In this document: positions 54,841-64,000 of the stretch, in pieces
Layout of the letters: every line of letters starts with the position of its first letter
Position numbering within the stretch: position 1 is the stretch's first letter
NCBI GenBank assembly: GCA_963922205.1
Contig: CAWUHX010000129.1
Span: 248,001-312,000 of the forward strand
Direction of reading: 5' to 3'
Source of the DNA: Romanomermis culicivorax
Taxonomy: Eukaryota; Nematoda; Enoplea; Mermithida; Mermithidae
Length of the DNA stretch: 64,000 nucleotides
The notes under the pieces: model-generated
The model's database searches: none
The model's input: only the letters and a program-made list of their open reading frames with translations
Told to the model about the DNA's origin: nothing
Made by a program: the position numbers and the translations under genes

Positions 54841-55289
54841 TGACAATTTTGAGGAGTATTGACTTCCGAAAAAAAGCTTTGAAGCATTCTTCAGGGAAAG
54901 AGGAATTTCGGTAAAACAGGACCATCAGGGAATGGGGATTTACCCAAATAAAGGATCAGCATGAATGCCGAAAAGCATACTATGATAGGGCGCCAATATA
55001 AGATGGGCGCCAAAATGAGACAGGCGCCAAAGTGAGACGGGCGGCAAAGTGAGACGGGCGCCAAAGTAAGACGGGCGCCAAAGTGAGATGGGTGCCAATG
55101 TGAGACGGGCGGGCGCCAAAATTAGACGTGTGCCAAAGTGAGATGGGCGTCAAAGTGAGACGGGCGCCAAGGTGAGACGGACGCCAAAGTGAGACTGTAT
55201 CTTGACTCCTAGTATAATCTCTCCTGATCACAGATAAGGCATAATTCTCAGCTTGCTATGATATTTTATCCTCACTAGGGCATGCTTTC

Positions 55290-55328
55290 TAAAAAGCTTG
55301 TAAAAATTGAACTGAAAAACAGACTATA
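55290..55328. repeat. TAGTCTG-family MITE, right-end fragment
   Basis: AAGCTTG..TTGAACTGAAAAACAGACTATA is the right end of the MITE family at 11463 and 35898; no left end nearby. Confidence 0.5.
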
Positions 55329-57380
55329 TTTAAAATTTTGATAATTTTTTGCTATACCGCTTTTCGTATAGAGCTACAGTTTGCAAGATAATTCAAGTAA
55401 CTTTTGAGAATATTTAGTGTGCAATATTGAACTGTAAAAAATTGGTGTTAACAATTTCGAATCAACACATTTGGCTGAATTCACGCGCTAGCTGAAACAC
55501 AGACCCCATAGGATATTTGCCACTAGAAAATCAATGTCAAATGCTAACATGGCGTGTTAAATTAAAATTATAAATACGGAAATAATATTTTCGACATTGA
55601 GCTGTTGACTACTTTTTTCCGCACATTTTTCTGCAATTGATAATAGAAATTTCCCACCCTAAAATGTAAGTTTACTATCTTTCTACCTTTTATAATGCTT
55701 GTTTATATCATCAGAGGCCTGCGTTTTTGCCTGATGACATTTCGGCCAATATTGTTTGCATGATGCCCAATCGTCGGTAAATAATTTTTTTTCTTATCGA
55801 TATCATAGTATTCTCGAAATATGGCTCTGAGCTATGCATATGGCGAAGGATACGGGTATCATCATAACAAAACTTTTTCCATTTTTCTCATTAAGCTGCA
55901 CGTGATGACTATAATTATGTATTTTTCATTAATGTAGTGGTGGCATTGGATGCGTATGTATGTATAATAAGTATATTATAATGAATGATTTGGAGACAAA
56001 TTACTAAAAATAGATTCAAAAGATATATCACAAGATTCAAATGGATCAGTCAAGAAAAATCGAGATTGTCTGTGAGGAAAAGTAGTAGTGTTGGCATATC
56101 AATTACATTATCTATTTTTCTTCTAATACCTATATATTAAAAGTGGAGAGATAGTACCAAAAGAGACAGGTTGCACCAACATCAATAGTTCAGCGGTCCG
56201 CTGGTTCAGTAGTTCCATCAATAGTTTTTGCACCAGAAGCTGTCAGAGTAATCGGTCGTGTAGCTGTTCAGTGAGCAATATGCGTTTCTAGTGTTTTAGT
56301 AGTCGTTTCTGGTGGCTTAGCAGTCCACTGGTACAGTAGTATAGGTAACGTGTTTTAAACTGCGCGTTTCCAGAAATCGAAGCGATGTTTTGATTCCTGA
56401 GATATCGCATATGACATATCGTACTTCATAGATTTATTTTTTGGATAAAATTTAAAAATCATCAGTTTTAACAAGTCGAAAATCCTACATCAAGGGCCAC
56501 TGAATTTTCGGTGCAACCTAAGCTTTTCTAGTGGTCGTTTCTCGACGAAGTATTTTTCCTGAACTACTAGGGTAGTTCAAAAGTGCACGGATTGGTATAA
56601 CCAAAACATTCGACTGAAATATTCGAGTCGTTGGTCCAACCGGTCTTATCGATGGAAAAGTTGTTAGCATATTCGACTACCTTCAACAGCTTTTTAGTAG
56701 AAAGTTCTGCAGTTAGCGTTTTGCGTAATTTAATTTGACGGTAGTAATAATTTTTTCCCCATTTTTAAATTTATAAACAGTTTACAAAAAAATTGATTAT
56801 AGGCGATCTGTGAAAAGCTGTAAAACGATTTTCACCTTTCATGTGTGGTTGTAAACTACTGTAGTTTCTTGAAAGTTATCTGTTATTGGTTGTAACAGAT
56901 CTGTCAATAATGAGACTTTGAGGCGATTATTAACCTCGATGCTCTTTGTTATATGCTGCACTTTAACTTTTACTGTTAGGTACAAAAAGCCTGTCGCATC
57001 ATCATTATTGCAAAGGCATTGCTTGATCTTCTGCTTGATCTGAAAGATTTTTTAAATCTATGTTCAAAGCTCATTAATTATCTATGAAAGGATTATTGCG
57101 TTTGACATTGTATTATCAGATGTTTTACATCAAAAACTTGATGTTCGGTTCATTGTGACAAGTTTAACGTCATTTGCTGAAGTTTTCCATAATTACAATA
57201 GCGATTTTATGAATAGATTACAAAACATGATAGTTGTTCGCCATCTGGTGCTTCTGTCGAATAGTAAATTTTGTTTTGTTGAGCATATGTTAATTCTTCA
57301 CTTTCTATTTTGTTTTGGTCATGAAGATAGCAACTGTGTTTTTTCTGTAAGCTAGGATTGCTGCAAGCATGATTGTTTGG
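55329..57380. other. Noncoding stretch without recognised genes
   Basis: Loose repeats of GTTCAGTAGTTC / TAGTGGTCGTTTCT occur at 56185-56340 and 56530-56590, perhaps another eroded array-ended element. No gene recognised. Confidence 0.35.
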
Positions 57381-57690
57381 GCCCAGTTACACAAACCAAT
57401 ATTATCAGACATAGGTAATATTTTATTGGTAAATCCGTCAACTCCAGAGTATTAAAATAAAAGTAATAATTATTAGACTAATAAAAAGACTAGTTTTTAA
57501 TAATATTTGTTTGCCGTTACTCAAGAATATTACTAAAAGCTGATAAATATTGGCCGTTTTACTTATAATATTAGTGTTTATTGGTGCTAATTTATTAGTG
57601 GCCGTTACTGGATAACATTATTTTATTGAGATTAATAGATATTAGCGTAATTTTCCGGCTAATTTTGCATTGGTGTTCAATCACCAATAA
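57381..57690. repeat. AATATTA / GGCCGTTAC repeat block, eroded MITE
   Basis: Begins GGGCCCAGTTACACAAACCA; internal units TTTG.CCGTTACTCAAGAAT, TTGGCCGTTTTACTTATAAT and TAGTGGCCGTTACTGGATAA recur with TAATATT between them. The right terminus is unclear. The GGGCCCAGTTAC start resembles ends of widespread MITEs. Confidence 0.45.
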
Positions 57691-59072
57691 GGAGTTTTAA
57701 TTAGTTCTTTAATTAAGTGTACACGAGTTCGAAGGTATTTAAGTTGGATTCTTCAGTCAGTTTGGACATTGTGCTCTATTATTTATGTCAAATTAAGGAA
57801 ATTTATTCGGTTTTGAAATACAATTTTCATGTTTATTTTTCTTCGACTTTTTTGTGTGGCAGATGCAGGAGTTTTACATTTTCAGTCTAAAATCGTGTTT
57901 TCTCAGGATCTTCTTCGGAGCTGTAGGTGTCCGAACATTCTGAAAGCTGATACAAAAATGCTGATCATCCAGTTGAACCTATTGTCCAGGTATGACACAA
58001 TATAATTGAAATTTTTGAAAAGTAGTAACAATTGAAAAATGGATGAAGAATCAAAACCAGGGAAATGAGCGAGATCAAGAGAAACATCCGAAAAATGCGT
58101 ACAGGGGAGCAAACTAAAGTAAATTAAGACGAATTATGTACCAAAGATTGAATACCAATGAAGATAACATAAAAGTTAAGAGAAACGAATCGTAACTTGA
58201 GAACATTAATAGAGGATGGGGATTAAACGGAAAGCATAGCAAAGAAAAGTAGAAGATATGACAGAAACAAAATTTTGATTTGATAAAAGTTGCTTTGATC
58301 AAAGCAATATGATTCACCAAGAGCTTGATTTTTTATCAGTCCTAAGAACATAAAATGATCAAAAATCTTTCAACTTCTGTAATCTGTATAAGTATATATT
58401 TTTTCCTTCTGAAGAAAAATTTAACTGGTGCTAAAACGGCTGGTGCTGAAACGGCCGCCGCTAAAGTGGTGGCGCTGAAACGTCTTTTTCCCATGAGAAA
58501 ATGCTATTAGAGGGAAGGAATAAAATTTTTTTCGGCATTCGTATGAAAGGTGTGATGAAGACATAAGCGTCATTATACAATCTTGCAGCTAAAATTCTCA
58601 CAATTGTGTGGGGAGCCTTGCTTTCTGAAAATATCCAGAAATCTGATGGTGGTAAATCGTTGAAAATTGTTGAAGAGAGCAACAGAATTCGCCACAGATA
58701 ATGAGAATTTCAGACCCGAGTGCATTCAGCAGCTTCCAAAATACGGCCACTTGAAAATTTCGCGAATGCACAGCTTATGGAGTTCTGAGTAGATTTGCTA
58801 TTGAGTCTAAAAGACCGGAACGTCAGATCTGCTTCAGTAGCTGTATGATGGCGCTTTTGGGGTGAATTTTTTTGGCACATCCTTTATGATTATTGTAAAG
58901 ACAAAACCGGTCATCACGTAAGTCTTAAAGGCTCTTCCATGTTTAAAACAAAGAGATCTCACCGGGCTATACAAGTGTGTGTGTCGAATTTAATTTTTTA
59001 TGAGATACCCTGCACAATTATACTGGCAACTGTAAAACTGAAACTTACAGATTTTTCACAATGTAAAGAAGA
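57691..59072. other. Upstream flank of the GPCR gene
   Basis: Noncoding. At 58428-58482 about four imperfect units of GGCTGGTGCTAAAACG stand in tandem without a partner array. No promoter motif can be asserted. An in-frame TAA at 59064-59066 lies just upstream of the GPCR start. Confidence 0.4.
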
Positions 59073-62000
59073 ATGCCGGCGGGAAATTATTCGAACTATT
59101 CCTCGAGGTCACAATCGTCGACCAATGTAACCGACGACGTTAATTATTACCTGGGCTATAAAGTGTGCGAAAAATTCGAACCCTACACGCCTTTTTCCAC
59201 CGTACTATTGGCTTTCGTTACACCTATAATTATTCTATTCGGTTTGAGCGCCAATTGCTTGAATTTTCGCATTTTCACGCACAAATTTATGCGTTCCTCT
59301 CTACTAAATTGGTATTTGGCGGCCTTGGCTGTCAGCGACGTGCTGATTTTGATCACGGCTTTTTTCTTCCTGTGTTTACCTCGCATAGGTGAATATATGC
59401 ACAATTTTCGCGTGGTCAGTTTGGCATTGGGCACGGCGCCGTTCAACTACCCAGTGGGGACGGTAGCCCAAACGGCCAGCGTTTGGATGACGATGTTGAT
59501 GTCGATGCACAGGTTCATTGGTAAGTGCTATTTTTCAAAAATACGATTGATATTAAAAACTTAGAGATTGAATTAAAAAGATGAGATTATTTTGAAAAAT
59601 AAGATGTGTTTAACTGACGTGTTGGGCTGTACTGAATTTTCAACTGCCGTTCAGTTGTACTAATATTGCTTGCTGATGTACGGCCATGTGCAGCAAGGAG
59701 AATTATATGCTGGTTGTCCCACGGGGGTCTGACCTCGAGACTTAACATCTGGATTCTCACTCGAACACTGATCGTTAGTTCTGACGGAGGCCTCGCCGAA
59801 TGTATGATTCACAAATCGGTTGAAGAATAAACGTTTAGAAATTAAGGAGACTAATTCAAATTGTCAAAACGTTGTTTTATCAATTTCAGATCTAACTAGA
59901 AACGGAGTTGTGGTTCGATTTTCTGTCTGTAGCATGTTTTTCTTGAAATGCTTCTAATTAATGAAAGTTTAAAACGAGTACTATTTCATATTTTTACGAT
60001 TTTCTGCCGAATCATATGCCACGTAAAACTGGAACTCAACTAACCTTTAATAATTTTAGAAAGTGTCTTTCGTCCGAAAGTTTATTCTGTCACTCTATTT
60101 CCGCTCCGTTTTGGCTCTACAAAAGGGAGAAAATGGCTTCCGGGAAATTTTCTCTGACCGAGAGATGCTCTGAATGCTCTGAGAGCCGACTCATCTAGAG
60201 AGTGGCTCTGAATGTAACTGTTCAGAGTCAAATGCGTTCCACGAACCAAAAAAGTGCTCACGCGAGCAAGAGCAGAGCCAAAAGTTGTAACCCTGCTAGA
60301 GGCTGGCTTACGACTGTCTCTATTTTGTCTCGTATTTTTACCATGTATTAGGTCAAAAATTAATATTGCGTTAGAGTAATTATTCGTGTTTTAAGTTGTT
60401 CATAGCTCTTCTCTTCCGCCATGTTTTCCCGGTACTGCGATTTTAAAGTAGAGTTTTATAATAAATTGATTTTTTTCATTTGACTTTTCAGATCCAAAAA
60501 TTGACATTTTTGTTAATAACGGAGCGCCGTGGACACAGTAAAACGACTTTTTTATGGATGGGGTCATCGATAGCCAAAAATTAAATTTCAGGGGCAGAGA
60601 CAACAAGGGAAAAAATATTCGATTTTTTTCCACCAAAAAGTCGGCAAATCACTTCAAAAGGTAGTTTTTATCTACAATACTATGAAATAACTGTGAAGAG
60701 CCCAAAAATTGACATCTTTGACAATTTTTTGTTTCAGAAAACACAATTTTTCAACAAAACTTTAACATTTTCGACCATTTTTTCCCAAATTACCCGCCAG
60801 AGAATTGACATTTTAGTTGATTTTTTCTTCAAAAATTAACATTCCTACCAGGAAATTGATTTTTTTGATCGTATACGTGTAAGTGGTCCTGACCGTCGGA
60901 TAGAAAATGAAAGCCATTTTTAGGGGAGGGAGTAGACAACATTCTGAAGTCAAAGGGAGGGAGTCAACCACTGCCCGAAAATGCGTTTTTTATCAAAAAA
61001 TGGAGAAATCACACCCCGATCAATGAATTTTTACTTTACAAATGATACTGAGCATCGTTTTGGCGCGAAGCATTTTCGACCAGAAAATTGACATTTTTGA
61101 CCGTTTTATGCTCGAGAAATGACCGCTTTCTACCCGAGAGCTGACATTATTGATAGTTTTTTAAACGAAAATTTCCATTTTGCAAAGAAAAATTGACTAT
61201 TTTGAGGCTTTTTTTGTTCAAAAACGACCATTTTCTACCGAAAACTAAAGTTCTCGACTTTTTTGTTACAAAAAAGAATTTTGTGCCGAAATTTCTTGAC
61301 GTTTTTCAGAAATTACCAGTTCCTGCCAAACAATTGAAAATTTTAACCGTTTTTTTCTTGTTCAATAATGTCCCTATTCCACGAAAGATTATCACTTTCA
61401 AAAAATCTGACGAGTTCGTAGAAAAGATTGACAATTATTGCCACTAGTTTTCGCTTGAAAGTCACCACTTCCTAGTAAAAGTTGATGATTTTAATTGTTT
61501 TTCGTTCAAAAATAATTATTTTCTAGCGAAAAATTTCGCATTTTTGACAGTTTTTGTTTCAAAAATGAGCATTCTCTACTGAAAATCAAATTTTTTTACC
61601 ACTTATTGTCAATAACTCACCGTTTTCAACTAAAAGTTGTCATTCTTCACCGTTCTATGCTCAAAAGTCAATATTTTCTACCAAAAAATTAAAATAATTA
61701 TTTTATAAATAGTCAGTCATTATGCACGCAAACATTGCTTTAAACAAATTAAAGCGATAAAAAACTGAGGGGAGCACTAAAGCGTCAAAAATGACGTAAA
61801 TTTTTCATGGCAGAGCTGTCTCTTTTATTGCTCTAATGTTGCCCTCTTTTTGGCTCTCGTGAGCAAGCTCGCGAATACATTTGTAGTAACGGATTTTCAG
61901 AGCCAACTCAGGGCCGTCTTACGAGAGACTGTCTCAGCCGAGCCAAAAAACTGGCTCTGTCTCTGCTCTAAACTGGCTCTTGGAGAGCAATATTCGTGTA

Positions 62001-62586
62001 AACGGCTGCAGAAGTAAGTAGTTTGGGAGCAGCAATGAATTTATTAATGGAATTTTGCAGCATTCTATTGCGTTATTAAAAAAATTAATTTTTATCATGT
62101 TATAGTTTTCATCCTGTAGAATTTTCCTAAAATTCCAGAACTTCATATTTTTCCCAACACAAAGCAAAGGAATTTCTGATTCATGTCTGTCTATAACCTG
62201 AATTTATCGAATATTCCCAATCGAATTTTCTTCTTGAGTAAATACATTTTCGTTTTTTACCAGGTGTCTGTTTGCCGTTCAAAACCAATCGTATTTGTAC
62301 AAAAACTAATTGCAAATGGGCCTTGATTTGTGTGCTAATTTTCGCTGTATTATTTAACACGACTAGATTCTTGGAAGTTTCGACTTACACTTGTTACCAA
62401 ACCGAACTCAATATCACGGTTGTTAGAGCGATTATGACCGATTTACGCACGTCAGAGCTTTATTCTACTATCTACGTGGCTTGGCTTTATTTTTTGGTCA
62501 TGTTTTGTATACCGTTCGTTACCTTGATAACGCTTAATACAATGGTCATCGTGGCCATACAGAGGACGTCAAAGTTGCATTATCAA
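59073..62586 (+). CDS. Class A neuropeptide GPCR, FMRFamide-receptor-like, 5' part
   Basis: Exons 59073-59520 and 62264-62586; the gene runs past the window, lacking TM6-TM7. The ATG at 59073 is the first after an in-frame TAA. The N-terminus has N-glycosylation patterns (NYS, NVT). TM1 includes GLSANCLNF, TM2 has LAALAVSD with the conserved Asp, TM3 runs to SMHRFIGVCLPFK, where the usual E/DRY is HRF, TM4 is WALICVLIFAVLF, ECL2 has TYTCYQ, and TM5 follows with Pro in CIPFV. The Cys expected before PFNYPVG at the top of TM3 is not visible (GTAPFNYPVG). Members couple peptide binding to G proteins at the plasma membrane. Splice phases agree: GTAAGT at 59521, CAG at 62261-62263; a second donor GTAAGC lies at 62587. 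Confidence 0.85.
60090..61995. mobile_element. Candidate array-ended element, GAGCCA/TGGCTC units
   Basis: At 60105-60315 and 61812-61990 there are clusters of GCTCTGA, GAGAGCC, GTGAGCAAG, AGAGCCAAAA and TTACGACTGTCTC in roughly inverse order. They flank the degenerate satellite at 60470-61710. The ends are not sharp and no target duplication was read, so this is only a candidate for the array-ended class. Inside the GPCR intron. Confidence 0.5.
60470..61710 (+). repeat. Degenerate intronic satellite, about 50-bp unit
   Basis: Units resembling AAAATTGACATTTTTGACCG followed by TTTTTTGTTCAAAAATGACCATTTTCTACC recur some twenty times with heavy divergence (clear examples near 60690, 60775, 61080, 61190, 61560, 61640). 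The block is T-rich and noncoding. Confidence 0.75.
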
Positions 62587-63596
62587 GTAAGCTTGAAAAG
62601 CTATGAGAATAGGATAACTCTAACGATGAGTTGAAAAGACGACATCCGGGTTAGGTCCTCTTTTTGGTCCATGAATTTTCTCATGAATGACCATTTGAAT
62701 ATTTTTCAAGTATTCTTCCAAGTCGAAACAATGCATTTAAGTTAATATATTTCATAGCAGAGTGGAAATTTTACTGCAGTCATGTTGTTCCACTTGACAA
62801 TTTGCAGTTAGTCTCTTCAGTCAATCAAAAGTAACCTTCTAAAAGTGGGACTCTACGGTCCGTTCATGTTGAAAGGATAGATCTAGCGACAACTATCAAA
62901 GTAGGTTCACTTTGACATAAAATTTTCAGGTTACTGAAACAAACCGGCTGAATATTCTTATGATAATGTGGAGGCACATATAGAAAAACATTGCGCTTAT
63001 TAACTTTTGCCCATGGACAAGAAATTTTTATTACAGCAGTAATTTTACTGTAGCCCGTTACGCAGTGAAAACCAAAAATAGCGAGTCCAATTTGATACAC
63101 AATTTTAACTTTGTGGAAATTTTATACTATAGAAAAACGTTAAGTTTCTTCATGGTTATTGGAAAGATCAAAGTCAGTAAAAAACATCATGTTAATCCAC
63201 CCTCGATTTGGACGGAACTGTGTCGATACTCGATACCATATTTCAACTAGAGAAATTTTGATTACTTGACCATGTTATTTAGGAAAACTTTATGCTGTTC
63301 TGTTAACCGCTCATTGGCAAAAAACTTTTTCCATTGATTACAATAATAAGCTCACTCTGTTTTTAAAATTGAAGTTACTTTCATGAGATTGCTGCATCAA
63401 TCACTGCAAAATGAATGGGGTATAGCTTTTGTGCTGAACTTGTCTTCATGGGATCGTTGCATCTAACATTTCAGAATAAATGGGGTACACTTGATAGTGT
63501 ACTAACACGGCACAATTTTTTGCCTCCATATTGGAAGCGGGTTTATGATGCTCAAAATCTAGGTTGATGAGAGGAGGATTCTTTAGATTTTCATTG
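62587..63596 (+). other. GPCR intron 2, left part
   Basis: Follows the donor GTAAGC at 62587. I searched for a TM6-TM7 continuation and saw none before the window ends, so the intron is at least 1.4 kb. Confidence 0.6.
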
Positions 63597-63852
63597 GTAT
63601 AGCCTGGTTTTCTTGGAATGCTTGTGAATAATAGCAGTGGAAAGCAAGTACTATTTTATATTTTCATTATTATCTCCTATGCCATATGTAACATACGACT
63701 GAAAATTAGTGAACATACACAATCAACCCTTAAAAATGCTCTTGAGTAAAAAATTTTGCAGTAAAAGCATCGTCTAAACAATTTCGTCGGCTGTAATAAT
63801 TTTTTTCATTTTTCGATTTACAATCATTTTATAAAAAGCAGAGTATAGTAGT
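63597..63852. mobile_element. TAGTCTG-family MITE, copy in GPCR intron 2
   Basis: Left TATAGCCTGGTTTTCTTGGA with ATGCTTGTGAAT and TGGAAAGCAAGTACTATTTT; right CATTTTATAAAAAGCAGAGTATAG. Same internal order as the copies at 35898 and 38758, and a sibling fragment near 31255 shares GGAAAGCAAGTACTATTTTA. Confidence 0.65.
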
Positions 63853-64000
63853 CTGTTTTTGTTAGGTTAGGAAAAGTCTAGACTATCGAGGCCTACTTCT
63901 AACCTGTTCACTGTGTACTTCAAAACTATTCACCGTGTGGTCAAATATACATTAGACCACAATTATATTTCGTAGCACGGCCACGGCCAACGTCTGCCAT
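63853..64000. other. Window end, intronic, nothing recognised
   Basis: Includes two TTCACTGTGT/TTCACCGTGT motifs near 63907 and 63930; no coding text. Confidence 0.4.

Larger units (their letters stand above)
54280..55201. mobile_element. Array-ended element, TTGGCGCCCGTCTCACT unit, 8-bp target duplication
   Basis: Left array 54293-54413 (ACTTGGCGCCCGTCTTACTT units) and right array 54989-55196 (inverse AAGTGAGACGGGCGCCA units, about twelve) surround an AT-rich core. TTGACTCC lies directly outside both ends (54272-54279, 55202-55209); a ninth base differs. The core includes a fragment of the CGGGGAA family at 54786-54840. Non-autonomous. This is the complete relative of the half copy at 42599. 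Confidence 0.85.
59521..62263 (+). other. GPCR intron 1 (2743 bp)
   Basis: Begins GTAAGTGC and ends TTTTTTACCAG. Joining the exons across it gives the continuous TM3-ICL2 sequence typical of FMRFamide-type receptors. It contains a TAGTCTG MITE left end (59922), inverted GGCTCT arrays and a degenerate satellite. Confidence 0.85.

Noticed and set aside
62587-64000. TM6-TM7 exon of the GPCR before the window end
   Set aside because: No segment with the expected helix and NPxxY-like text follows a usable acceptor; the gene must continue outside.

Overview
This is a eukaryotic, AT-rich, gene-poor and repeat-dense window. The only host gene I can support is the 5' part of a neuropeptide-type GPCR at the right end (exons 59073-59520 and 62264-62586, + strand, FMRFamide-receptor-like, continuing past the window). 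Its GT/AG introns, and repeat-associated proteins that resemble from memory uncharacterised proteins common in mermithid annotations, suggest an invertebrate and most likely a nematode such as Romanomermis. I could not search a database, so the organism is inference.

Layout. 1-5345: decaying Polinton/Maverick with integrase, adenovirus-type protease, a small membrane protein, a minor capsid candidate, a basic core-like protein and a major capsid gene interrupted by a 61-bp GT/AG intron. 5346-13835: noncoding DNA with an exon-like GC-rich patch on the minus strand, a diverged local duplication, short tandem arrays and two MITE-like elements. 13836-30703: a PIF/Harbinger element whose transposase (minus strand) is split by a 14.4-kb Ty3/gypsy-type LTR retrotransposon (14488-28855, 4-bp target duplication AAAA). 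That retrotransposon carries about 6 kb of unfamiliar coding-like sequence between integrase and 3' LTR. 30704-59072: no recognisable host gene, but several copies of two dispersed repeat families, a split tRNA-like/SINE unit and a series of elements built to one plan. 59073-64000: the GPCR gene, with a 2.7-kb first intron filled with repeats.

Main observation. At least six unrelated repeat families here share one design: short (about 12-20 bp) imperfect tandem repeats, usually GC-richer than their surroundings, stand at both ends in inverted orientation around an AT-rich core. Several are nested in each other. Target-site duplications can be read for some: 9 bp (40278-41717), 8 bp (54280-55201), TTA (42766-44690), TA (53128-53872), and TTAA for a conventional MITE (9950-10483). 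Different duplication lengths under similar architecture suggest that several transposase superfamilies mobilise tandem-array-ended non-autonomous elements in this genome. The Harbinger copy also has such arrays at its ends and is a candidate relative of the source for the TTA class.
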